A stretch of DNA of 64,000 bases from Siphonobacter curvatus (GTDB taxonomy: Bacteria; Bacteroidota; Bacteroidia; Cytophagales; Spirosomataceae): NCBI RefSeq assembly GCF_002943425.1, contig NZ_PTRA01000001.1:1302001-1366000 (forward strand), written 5' to 3'. A program made the position numbers and the translations under genes. The notes beneath the pieces were generated by a model, which saw only the letters and a program-made list of their open reading frames with translations, was not told the origin of the DNA and searched no databases. How positions within the stretch are numbered: the first letter of the stretch is position 1; the number at the start of each line of letters is the position of its first letter. Positions 1 through 8,292 of the stretch are shown here, one piece after another.

Positions 1-861
1 CACACCGGTTTTCCCGAACCCGTCCCTTACGCGGGTGATAAGCGAGTATTCATGGCCGAGCAGTTTTACGACGTGACGCATCCCGAGCGGCGGAAACTAC
101 ACCGGGCGTACATCCGACAATGTCTGAATAATTTCATCGGAAACACGGGTGTCGTACAGCTCATTGGAGCGGAATATACGGGGCCTCTGCACTTCGTTCA
201 GTTCTGGATCGATACCATCAAAGAATGGGAAAAAGAAACGGGCAAATGCGTTACCGTCGGACTTAGTACGACCAAGGATGTGCAGGACGCCATTCTGCAG
301 GACGCCAAACGAGCCGACGCCGTGGATCTCATCGACATTAAATACTGGCATTACCAGGCCGACGGGTCCGTCTACGCTCCGGCGGGTGGACAAAATCTGG
401 CTCCCCGCCAGCACGCCCGCTTGCTCAAACCCAAACGCAGCTCCTTCGAACAAGTCTATCGGGCGGTGAAGGAATACCGGGAGAAGTACCCCAACAAAGC
501 CGTAACCTACGCGGGCGACAGTCATGACATTCAGGGGTGGGCCGTGTTGCTGGCGGGCGGTTCCATGCCCAGCCTGCCGCCCATCGCCGACGGTGCTTTT
601 CTACAGTCCGCGGCTCGGATGCAGCCCGTCAACTTACCGGAAAATGGCCCGAATCAGTACGCTTTGAGTAATCCGGCACTTGGTTATATTCTGTACAACG
701 ATTCGAATCAAGCCATTAGTTTACCCATTCAGAAGTCAGTAACCGTTACCCGGATCGATCCAAAAACGGGGCAGGTCCGTGGCGTAAAAAAAGCCGACCG
801 TGGAACGCTTGATTTACCCGCCAGCCAGGGGCCCGAAGTGATCTGGATACGTTTTCAGTAA
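1..861 (+). CDS. DUF6298-type exported glycan-active protein, C-terminal part (5' end outside window)
   Basis: The reading frame is open from the first base, so the gene begins upstream; the internal ATG at base 52 is probably not the true start. The visible part (about 286 residues) looks like the second half of a TIM-barrel glycoside-hydrolase-like protein followed by a small beta-rich C-terminal domain. Motifs seen include LIGAEYTGPLHFVQFW, IDIKYWHYQ and a terminal EVIWIRF strand. I recognise it as resembling DUF6298 proteins of Bacteroidota PULs, whose chemistry is not established as far as I know. It sits about 100 bp upstream of the SusC gene on the same strand, so it probably belongs to the same polysaccharide locus. 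The family call is from memory of sequence patterns and is moderately sure; a catalytic role is inference. Confidence 0.55.
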   Translation, partial: HTGFPEPVPYAGDKRVFMAEQFYDVTHPERRKLHRAYIRQCLNNFIGNTGVVQLIGAEYTGPLHFVQFWIDTIKEWEKETGKCVTVGLSTTKDVQDAILQDAKRADAVDLIDIKYWHYQADGSVYAPAGGQNLAPRQHARLLKPKRSSFEQVYRAVKEYREKYPNKAVTYAGDSHDIQGWAVLLAGGSMPSLPPIADGAFLQSAARMQPVNLPENGPNQYALSNPALGYILYNDSNQAISLPIQKSVTVTRIDPKTGQVRGVKKADRGTLDLPASQGPEVIWIRFQ

Positions 862-958
862 ACCAGTAGGCAGCAGTACCGAATGATTTTCCAGCCTTTT
901 TGCCGAAGGCCGGAAAGCGTATACTTACCTCTTTACAGTTTAAACCTATATAAAACCT

Positions 959-3900
959 ATGAAACAATTCTTCCTGACCCTGCTGGGGTTCCTGCTGCTA
1001 TTCTTCACGGCTCAGGCCCAAACCCGTACCATTAGGGGCAACGTAACGGGAGCCGGGGAGGCCCTGCCCGGCGTAAGCATTTTGCTGAAAGGTACCCAAC
1101 GCGGCACCACTACCGACGCTAGTGGTAGGTTCCAGCTCGAAGTACCGGAATCCAATGCCGTACTGCTGTTTAGTTACGTGGGCTACCAAAACAAAGAAGT
1201 CACCGTCGGTAGCCAGACCGAATTAACCGTAGAACTGATGACGGATAACAAAGCCCTCGATGAAGTGGTCGTCGTGGGTTACGGGACACAAAGCAAGCGG
1301 GCCGTGACAGGGGCGGTTACCTCCATCGGCTATGACCAGTACAAGGATCGTTCGTTCAGTAATGTCACACAATCACTGGCGGGGAAGATGCCGGGCGTAA
1401 ACATCACGCAGGCCCAGGGAGCACCGGGCTTATCGCCCATCATCCGGATTCGGGGCGTCAACTCCATCACGGCGGGTACCAATCCGCTGTTTGTCGTAGA
1501 CGGTGTTCCACTGGAAAACTTCAACCTGAACATGATCAATCCGCAGGACATCGAATCGGTAGAAGTACTGAAAGATGCTTCCTCGGCGGCTATTTACGGG
1601 TCACGCGGGTCCAGTGGCGTAATTCTGGTAACAACCAAGCAGGGGCAGGCGGGCCGGACTGCCGTGAGTGCTACCTTCGAATACGGCGTTCAGGAAGTAG
1701 CCAAGCAGATCAAAATGATGAACGCCCAGCAGTACATTGACTACTACGTCACGGCAAAAAACAACGGCTGGGTGGCGGCGGGAGGGAAGGCGACCGATCC
1801 CAATTCGGCCCGGACGGCTTCGTACCGCATTCCCGAGGATTTCCTCAATAACCGTCAATTATTCGGAAATGGTACCAACTGGCAGGACGCGATGTACCGG
1901 ACAGCTCCGCTGCGAAACGCTCAGGTATCGGTGTCGGGCGGAACGGACAAAACGCAGTTTCTCTTTTCAACGGCCTATCTCGATCAGGACGCCGTACTCG
2001 ATCAGAACTATTACAAACGCCTGACCATTCGCTCCAACATCAAAAGTGCCGTTTCGAAACGCCTCACCATTGGAGCCAATCTCGGCATCACGGGAATCAA
2101 CGACCGGACGGAAGGGACACAGGGGAAAAGTGACGTCATCAGTCTGGCTTTGCAGAGTACGCCGATTTATCCGGTGTACAACGAAAACGGCAACCTCGGC
2201 CCACTGGACCCTAATTCAACCTGGAACCGATTTGTACCCTTCAATGATCTGGTACTCTGGCATCCGTATTCGCTGACCCGCTTTTACCACAAGAAAAACC
2301 GCTCGTTCAATACGCTGGGAACGGCTTACGCGGAGTTCAACATTCTCGACGACCTGAAATTCCGGACGAGTATCAACGCCAATCTTTTCAACAACCGGGG
2401 CGATAGTTACCGCGTGGCGAAGCAGGGCTACGGCTACTCCTCGGTGCTGGACGCGGCAGCAACGAATTTCTCGACGTACTCCCTCAACTGGCTGAGCGAG
2501 AATACGCTGAACTACGACAAGCAATTCGGTGATCACAAACTGACGGCTCTGGCGGGGTATACGGCTCAGAAACAGCGGGATGAGTACGCGACGGTGGGAG
2601 CCAATAACTTTCCGAACGATCTGGTTGAAACGCTCAATGCGGGTACGGTTTCGGCGGGAAGCACCACGGCTTCGGAATGGTCAATGCTGTCGTATCTGGG
2701 TCGGGTGAATTACAATTTCAAAAACAAATACTTTTTGACGGCGGCGGTGCGGCGGGATGCCAGTTCGCGATTTGGCCGGAATAGCCGCTGGGGTACCTTC
2801 CCCTCAGTATCGGCAGGCTGGCTGGTTTCGGATGAGAATTTCATGAGTGACCTCAAAGCCGTCAGTAATCTGAAAGTACGAGTAAGTTATGGCGTAACGG
2901 GCAACAACCAGATTCCCAACTACGGGGCGGTGAGTTTGCTCGGTAGCAGTAATTACGTGGGCAACGGAGCCATCGCCAACGGCCTGCGAAATACGAATAT
3001 CGCCAACCCGGATTTACGCTGGGAGAAGAACAACCAGTTTGATATTGGGCTGGATCTGGGGCTGTTTAACAACCGCCTGAACATCACGGCGGATTACTAC
3101 AATACCGTCACCAAAGACATGCTGCTGAACCTGCCCGTGCCGGACATTACGGGTTTCTCGACGCAACTGACCAACATCGGACGGATGCGGAACCGGGGAT
3201 TCGAACTGGCGATCAACTCCAAAAATGTGGTGGGAAGTTTCAACTGGACGACGGATTTCAATTTTTCCCTGAATCGCAATAAAGTCCTAAAACTCGGGCC
3301 TTCGAATGCTCCGATCATTTATACGGAATACGTCGTGAGCGTGAAGACGGAAATCGGTCAGCCGATTTCGAATTTTTACGGCTACGTGTTCGATGGCGTA
3401 TTTAAAAATCAGTCGGAGATCGACGGCTATCCGCACGACCCGAGTACCACGCCGGGCGATCCTCGCGTGCGGGACGTCAACGGCGATGGCCGCATCACCA
3501 CCGATGATCAGACGACGATTGGCAATTACCAGCCTGATTTCATTGCCGGGATGACGAATACGTTCAGCTACAAAGGCTTCGACCTCTCTTTTCTGTTGCA
3601 GGGTTCCTACGGCGGAGAAATTGTAAACCAGAACGTTCGTTACCTCGGAATCTGGAACGCGGGCCGGAATTTCTACGAAGACCTGACCAATTACTGGCGT
3701 TCCGAAAGCGAGCCGGGTGACGGCAAGCATTTCAAACCTACCATTTCACCGAAGGGTTTGCAGGAGAAATTTTCCAGCTACTGGGTGGAAGATGCGTCGT
3801 TTCTGCGGGTGAAAAACATTCGGGTTTCGTACGCCCTACCGACAAGCTGGCTTAGTAAAACGCCCGTCCGTTCGGCCCGGGTGTATGTGAACGCCGAGAA

Positions 3901-4105
3901 CGTCTTTCTCTTCAGCAAATACCGGAACATCGATCCCGAAAACACCACTTACCGACCCACCAACTACAACGCCATTAGTACCGAAACCGGCACGATTGGC
4001 AGTACGGGCAATGCGAGCTTCCCCTCGGGAGCCATGATCGGCGTGGATTACGGCTCGTACCCGCTGCCCCGGGTCATTACGTTTGGTATTCGTGCGGACT
4101 TCTAA
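959..4105 (+). CDS. susC: SusC/RagA-type TonB-dependent outer-membrane transporter
   Basis: Outer-membrane porin that imports glycan oligosaccharides using TonB energy, in complex with the SusD lipoprotein encoded next to it. A Sec signal peptide (about residues 1-20, ending AQAQ) is followed by a carboxypeptidase-regulatory-like beta-sandwich (about 22-100: IRGNVTGAGEALPGVSI and FSYVGYQ). Then come the TonB-box/plug region with DEVVVVGYGTQSKRAVTGAV (about 100-115) and a long beta-barrel ending in the typical aromatic terminus ITFGIRADF. The 1048-residue length is normal for the family. No N-terminal STN domain is present, so this transporter is not built for FecR/ECF-sigma signalling. The SusD gene starts 11 bp after its stop codon, indicating one transcript. 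It is the only SusC in the window. Confidence 0.96.
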   Translation: MKQFFLTLLGFLLLFFTAQAQTRTIRGNVTGAGEALPGVSILLKGTQRGTTTDASGRFQLEVPESNAVLLFSYVGYQNKEVTVGSQTELTVELMTDNKALDEVVVVGYGTQSKRAVTGAVTSIGYDQYKDRSFSNVTQSLAGKMPGVNITQAQGAPGLSPIIRIRGVNSITAGTNPLFVVDGVPLENFNLNMINPQDIESVEVLKDASSAAIYGSRGSSGVILVTTKQGQAGRTAVSATFEYGVQEVAKQIKMMNAQQYIDYYVTAKNNGWVAAGGKATDPNSARTASYRIPEDFLNNRQLFGNGTNWQDAMYRTAPLRNAQVSVSGGTDKTQFLFSTAYLDQDAVLDQNYYKRLTIRSNIKSAVSKRLTIGANLGITGINDRTEGTQGKSDVISLALQSTPIYPVYNENGNLGPLDPNSTWNRFVPFNDLVLWHPYSLTRFYHKKNRSFNTLGTAYAEFNILDDLKFRTSINANLFNNRGDSYRVAKQGYGYSSVLDAAATNFSTYSLNWLSENTLNYDKQFGDHKLTALAGYTAQKQRDEYATVGANNFPNDLVETLNAGTVSAGSTTASEWSMLSYLGRVNYNFKNKYFLTAAVRRDASSRFGRNSRWGTFPSVSAGWLVSDENFMSDLKAVSNLKVRVSYGVTGNNQIPNYGAVSLLGSSNYVGNGAIANGLRNTNIANPDLRWEKNNQFDIGLDLGLFNNRLNITADYYNTVTKDMLLNLPVPDITGFSTQLTNIGRMRNRGFELAINSKNVVGSFNWTTDFNFSLNRNKVLKLGPSNAPIIYTEYVVSVKTEIGQPISNFYGYVFDGVFKNQSEIDGYPHDPSTTPGDPRVRDVNGDGRITTDDQTTIGNYQPDFIAGMTNTFSYKGFDLSFLLQGSYGGEIVNQNVRYLGIWNAGRNFYEDLTNYWRSESEPGDGKHFKPTISPKGLQEKFSSYWVEDASFLRVKNIRVSYALPTSWLSKTPVRSARVYVNAENVFLFSKYRNIDPENTTYRPTNYNAISTETGTIGSTGNASFPSGAMIGVDYGSYPLPRVITFGIRADF

Positions 4106-4116
4106 ACCTGATACTC

Positions 4117-5547
4117 ATGAAACGTTATTCATTCCATCAATCGGCTTACGGGCTGATGCTCGTGCTGGCGACGCTTACGGGTTGCACGAATTCCTTCCTG
4201 GATCTGGCTCCAATTTCCAACGCCAACTCCGAAAATTTCTACCGGACTACCGCTGATTTCGATCTGGCTGCCAACGCCGCGATGGCTACCCTGTACACCG
4301 TATACGGCCCTGAGGGACCCGTTTCGTACGCGGGAGAAATTCAGTCGGATAACGTAACGCTAAACGCCGTAGCGGGCATTCAGGCCGACAAATGGGCCTA
4401 CCGCGATTATACGCTTAATTCCACCAATACGATCAACTACTCTTTCTGGCAGATATACTATTCGGCTTTGTACAACGTCAACATCGTGATTCAGAAACTG
4501 GAATCGGCTTCACTGAATGAAGACTACAAGAAGTCGGTTCGGGCTCAGATGTTGTTTCTGCGAAGCTTGTACTACTTCAATATGGTGCGAACCTGGGGCG
4601 ATGTGCCGTTGGTACTGACGCCCATTACAGCGGCGGAAAGTTATACCTACGCCCGCAAGCCACAAGCCGAAGTATACCAGCAGATTCTGTCGGATTTGCA
4701 GTACGCGGCGGAAAATCTGCCGCTGGCTTCGGCGACGACCAAAGGCAAGCCGACGCAGGGAGCGGCTCAAACTTTACTGGGCAAAGTATACCTGACGCTG
4801 AACGATAAAACCAACGCAGCCCGCGTGCTGAAAGCCGTTTATGACAGCAAACAGTATTCGCTGGTACCGGCGTACGCTTCGCTGTGGTCGAATACGAACA
4901 AGAATACGAGTGAGTCGATTTTTGAAATTCAGTTTCTGGGCGGTTCACCGACGAGTCCGTACAGCGAGTATTACCAGACGTTTTTTCCCGCAGTGAGTTA
5001 TACGGGGTACATCGGAGGCGGTATCAATCAGGTAACGAATGATTTGTGGAATGAATATGAACCGGGTGATCCCCGCAAAACGGCTAGCATTGATACGGGC
5101 TACGTGGATACGAAAGGAGTGTTTCAATCCATCAAGTTTCCGAAGAAATGGAACGACAAAACGACGCCAGTAACGACGGGCAAGGTGCTGGGGCTGAGTA
5201 ATTTCATGGTACTTCGCTACGCCGATCTGTTACTGATGCTCAGCGAAGCCACCGACGATCCTACGTATCTGAATCAGGTACGGACGCGAGCGGGTGTGCC
5301 GACGTATGGCTCGGCGAATTATCCTTCCGGTCGCTACGGAACGTTGGCCCTGGCTTTGGAACACGAACGTCGGGTGGAGCTGGCTCTGGAATTTCACCGC
5401 TGGTTTGATCTCAAACGTACCAACCGGGCCATTCCAGTGCTGACGACCAAAGGCAAACCCACCACGGAATCGAAACTGATCGCTCCGATACCCTTAACGG
5501 TGCTTCAGCAAAATTCGATTATTACGCAGAATCCGGGGTATAATTAA
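4117..5547 (+). CDS. susD: SusD/RagB-type glycan-binding surface lipoprotein
   Basis: Surface lipoprotein that closes over the SusC channel and captures glycan. The N-terminus has a lipoprotein signal (LATLTGC, acylated Cys about residue 23) followed by the SusD-family opening LDLAPISNANSENFYRTTADF. Internal helices typical of TPR-like SusD folds are visible (AQMLFLRSLYYFNMVRTWGD, about 143-162), as is the C-terminal signature LALEHERRVELALEFHRWFDLKRTN. Length (476 aa) is normal. It lies 11 bp downstream of SusC and is followed by a long-stem terminator-like hairpin, so the SusC/SusD pair probably forms its own transcription unit with partial read-through to the enzymes. The glycan specificity cannot be read from sequence. 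Confidence 0.95.
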   Translation: MKRYSFHQSAYGLMLVLATLTGCTNSFLDLAPISNANSENFYRTTADFDLAANAAMATLYTVYGPEGPVSYAGEIQSDNVTLNAVAGIQADKWAYRDYTLNSTNTINYSFWQIYYSALYNVNIVIQKLESASLNEDYKKSVRAQMLFLRSLYYFNMVRTWGDVPLVLTPITAAESYTYARKPQAEVYQQILSDLQYAAENLPLASATTKGKPTQGAAQTLLGKVYLTLNDKTNAARVLKAVYDSKQYSLVPAYASLWSNTNKNTSESIFEIQFLGGSPTSPYSEYYQTFFPAVSYTGYIGGGINQVTNDLWNEYEPGDPRKTASIDTGYVDTKGVFQSIKFPKKWNDKTTPVTTGKVLGLSNFMVLRYADLLLMLSEATDDPTYLNQVRTRAGVPTYGSANYPSGRYGTLALALEHERRVELALEFHRWFDLKRTNRAIPVLTTKGKPTTESKLIAPIPLTVLQQNSIITQNPGYN

Positions 5548-5576
5548 GTATAGAAACTCCGCTTTTCTGTTCGCCT

Positions 5577-5645
5577 CGCCCCGATTGTGAATGATCGGGG
5601 CGTTCCTATCGCTCGTCCCGATCATTCACAATCGGGGCGTTTTTG
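5577..5645 (+). terminator. Long-stem terminator-like hairpin after SusD
   Basis: Two 26-base arms (5577-5602 and 5614-5639) are inverted copies with one mismatch, separated by an 11-base loop and followed by a run of six T. Each arm is itself palindromic (CCCCGAT ... ATCGGGG), so it also fits the REP-like family seen elsewhere in the window. It lies 30 bp after the SusD stop. Confidence 0.75.
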
Positions 5646-5675
5646 GTCAAGCGTCTTAGCCGCGAAACCACACTA

Positions 5676-5710
5676 CCCCGATCATTCCATGACGGTCATA
5701 AATCGGGGTG
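5676..5710. repeat. REP-like palindrome (ACCCCGAT...ATCGGGGT)
   Basis: Eight-base complementary ends ACCCCGAT/ATCGGGGT enclose a 19-base centre that contains its own small hairpin (ATGAC/GTCAT). The ends match the arms of the hairpin just upstream, indicating a second copy of the same element. Confidence 0.6.
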
Positions 5711-5980
5711 AGCTAAGTAAAATCTTTCAAAAAAAATTTAACCCAATCTTCCTGTTCAACCACCTTCTCAGGAAAGTATCGTATAGAACTATGCTAAGTT
5801 CTTACAACGTACGCATGGGTTTACTCTTCTCTGTTTGAAAAATGGCCCTATGAGGTCAGGAAGCTATTTTTTGTGTCAGAAAAGATAGTAGGGGAGAGCC
5901 TTCTGAGAGGACGTCTGTTCTAGTAAGATTCATTGGTAAAAGTGAATAATACCAAGCCTGACCATTAATTGCGTATAGTC

Positions 5981-7399
5981 ATGACGAAAAAAATAGGGCT
6001 ATTTCTGGGCATGATGGCACTGTTTGCCGCCTGTCAGTCTAAAGGAGAACAAGCAAAAGACGAGAAACCCAACGCATTAAGTTTACTGAAGGTATCGGAC
6101 AATGGCCGCTTTCTGGCCACCCAAGACGATAACGAGCCATTTTTCTGGCTGGGCGATACGGGCTGGTTGCTCTTTACAAAACTCAACCGCGAACAGGCCG
6201 ATCAGTACCTCGAAAACCGGAAGCAGAAAGGTTTCAACGTCATTCAGGTGATGGTACTGCATACGCTGGGAGCTAAAAACGTATACGGCGATTCGGCCTT
6301 AGTGAATAAAAACGTAGCAACGACACGGGTTGAAAACGGCGATGACCCCAATAAACCCGAAGAGTACGACTTCTGGAATCACGTGGATTATGTGATCGAC
6401 AAAGCCGCGGGAAAAGGCATCTACATGGCTCTCGTACCCATCTGGGGGTCGAACGTGAAGTCTGGCAAAGTGAAGCCGGAGGACGCGAAACTCTACGCCG
6501 AATTCCTGGCCAACCGGTATAAAAATCGCAAGAACATCATCTGGCTGAACGGCGGGGACATCAAGGGCAGCGATGGACTGGACGTCTGGCAGGCCATCGG
6601 TACGACGCTTCGGGAAAAAGATCCCAATCACCTGATTACCTACCATCCCCGGGGCCGGTATACCTCCTCGGACTGGTTTCACGCCGAAAAATGGATGGAT
6701 TTTAACATGGTACAGTCGGGGCACCGTACCTACGCTCAGGATACCTCTCGCAACGATAAATGGCACCACGGCGAAGACAACTGGCGATTCATTCAGGCCG
6801 ATTACGCCCGGAAACCCGTCAAACCCGTTATCGACGGTGAGCCTTCGTACGAGGGCATTCCGCACGGTCTGCACGACGTCAACCAGCCCCGCTGGACGGC
6901 TGCCGACGTGCGTCGCTACGGGTATTGGTCGGTGCTGGCCGGAGCCTTCGGGTATACCTACGGCGACAACGAAGTCATGCAGATGCACCGCACGGATGAT
7001 ACGTCGGGAAGCTCGTACGGCCCTAAACTCACCTGGGATAAAGCCGTAGACGTAGAGGGTGCGGGTCAAATGATTCACCTGAAAAACCTGCTGCTTTCCA
7101 AATCGTACTTTGACCGCGTACCGGACCAATCGCTCGTGGCCGATCAGGGAGAACGGTATAATTATCTAACGGCCAGTCGCGGTACGGATTACGCGTTGGT
7201 CTACACCTACACGGGTCGGACTTTCAGGCTGAACATGGGCAAAATCCCGGGGGCTAAAGTGAAAGCTTCCTGGTACAGTCCCCGCGATGGGAAGTACACC
7301 GAAATCGGCGAAGTAAGCAATCAGGGCGTGCAGGAATTCAACCCACCGGGCGAACCCAAAAATGGAAACGATTGGGTACTGGTAATCGACAAGGTATGA
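5981..7399 (+). CDS. GH140 family exported hydrolase (apiosidase family, DUF4038)
   Basis: Probable lipoprotein (MTKKIGLFLGMMALFAAC, acylated Cys18) with a TIM-barrel domain of the DUF4038/GH140 type, residues about 35-370, and a C-terminal beta-sandwich of the putative collagen-binding type (about 380-470). Candidate catalytic acids are Asp193 in WLNGGD and Glu287 in VIDGEPSYEG, the strand-end positions used by this family. The characterised GH140 enzyme cleaves apiose linkages in rhamnogalacturonan II side chains (established knowledge); activity here is inferred. A TTG codon 12 bases upstream is in frame, but the ATG gives a proper lipoprotein signal. The stop codon overlaps the next start (ATGA), indicating translational coupling with the GH43-like gene. 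Confidence 0.88.
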   Translation: MTKKIGLFLGMMALFAACQSKGEQAKDEKPNALSLLKVSDNGRFLATQDDNEPFFWLGDTGWLLFTKLNREQADQYLENRKQKGFNVIQVMVLHTLGAKNVYGDSALVNKNVATTRVENGDDPNKPEEYDFWNHVDYVIDKAAGKGIYMALVPIWGSNVKSGKVKPEDAKLYAEFLANRYKNRKNIIWLNGGDIKGSDGLDVWQAIGTTLREKDPNHLITYHPRGRYTSSDWFHAEKWMDFNMVQSGHRTYAQDTSRNDKWHHGEDNWRFIQADYARKPVKPVIDGEPSYEGIPHGLHDVNQPRWTAADVRRYGYWSVLAGAFGYTYGDNEVMQMHRTDDTSGSSYGPKLTWDKAVDVEGAGQMIHLKNLLLSKSYFDRVPDQSLVADQGERYNYLTASRGTDYALVYTYTGRTFRLNMGKIPGAKVKASWYSPRDGKYTEIGEVSNQGVQEFNPPGEPKNGNDWVLVIDKV

Positions 7400-8292
7400 A
7401 GCCAATAGCGTGGATAATTGGCCTGTGGATGTGCCTGAGTTCGTGTACTCGGGACACGTTCCTGTTCACGTCCTTTCACGAACCCGCCAACGAAGGCTTA
7501 CGCCTATTGTACAGCCCTAATGGCTACCAGTGGAAGGATTTGGACAAGGTATTATTAAAACCCGAAGTGGGTACGCAGAAAGTCATGCGGGATCCTTCGA
7601 TGGTACGGGGCAAAGACGGCACCTTTCACCTGGTCTGGACTTGTAGCTGGAAGGGCGATAAGGGGTTCGGATACGCTAATTCAAAGGACCTGATCCACTG
7701 GTCAGAACAACGCTTCATTCCGGTGATGGAACACGAAGCGGCCACGGTGAACGTCTGGGCTCCGGAAGTTTTCCTGGATGAGGAGACAGGACAGTTCGTC
7801 ATCATCTGGGCGTCCACGATTCCGCACCGGTTTACCCGGGGCGTGGAGGACGAGGATAATAACCACCGGATGTATTACACGACGACCTACGATTTCAAAA
7901 CGTTTGCACCCACCCAGCTTTTCCTCGATCCGGCGTTTAGTGTCATTGACGCCGTGATTGTGAAACGGAAAAAGGAAGATTATGTGCTGGTGTTGAAAGA
8001 CAATACCCGGCCCAACCGAAACCTCAAAGTCGCCTTTGGCAAACGAGCTACCGGGCCGTACACGAACGTTTCGGAGCCTTTTACTGATCCCTTCACCGAA
8101 GGACCTTCCGTGGTGAAAGTGAAGGATAAGTGGCTGATTTACTTCGATTCGTACCGAACGAAAACCTACGAAGCCGTCGAAACCAAAGACTTTAAAAGCT
8201 TTCGGAAAGCCAAGGTGAGCGTTCCTGAAGGCCATAAACACGGGACTATTTTGAAAGTAGACCGCAACATTTTGAAAGGACTACTACCATGA
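7396..8292 (+). CDS. GH43-like five-bladed beta-propeller hydrolase, lipoprotein
   Basis: Exported lipoprotein (lipobox LSSC, Cys17) of 298 residues, essentially one propeller domain. The three acids expected of clan GH-F enzymes are present in the right order: Asp66 in RDPSMV (base), Asp185 in VIDAVIV (pKa modulator) and Glu235 in TEGPSVV (acid). Other blade motifs are HLVWTCSWKG and WAPEVF. GH43 enzymes are mostly arabinofuranosidases, xylosidases or galactosidases; the substrate here is unknown. The start is the ATG that overlaps the GH140 stop; a TTG further upstream would destroy the signal peptide. The stop overlaps the next gene's ATG by four bases, so three enzymes appear translationally coupled. 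Confidence 0.82.
   Translation: MKPIAWIIGLWMCLSSCTRDTFLFTSFHEPANEGLRLLYSPNGYQWKDLDKVLLKPEVGTQKVMRDPSMVRGKDGTFHLVWTCSWKGDKGFGYANSKDLIHWSEQRFIPVMEHEAATVNVWAPEVFLDEETGQFVIIWASTIPHRFTRGVEDEDNNHRMYYTTTYDFKTFAPTQLFLDPAFSVIDAVIVKRKKEDYVLVLKDNTRPNRNLKVAFGKRATGPYTNVSEPFTDPFTEGPSVVKVKDKWLIYFDSYRTKTYEAVETKDFKSFRKAKVSVPEGHKHGTILKVDRNILKGLLP

Larger units (their letters stand above)
5548..5980. other. Gene-free spacer between SusD and the GH140 gene
   Basis: About 430 bases. The first 160 hold the two REP-like palindromes listed separately. The remainder is AT-richer and contains a short open frame at 5587-5838 that overlaps the palindromes and has no recognisable similarity. The promoter for the downstream enzyme genes may lie in the last 150 bases, but I see no clear TAnnTTTG box. 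Confidence 0.6.

Noticed and set aside
5587-5838. 83-codon open frame after SusD
   Set aside because: It starts inside the long REP-like hairpin, has no protein-like composition or similarity, and overlaps repeat sequence throughout its first half.
6299-7129. 276-codon minus-strand frame opposite GH140
   Set aside because: Antisense shadow of the GH140 catalytic domain, no recognisable domain.
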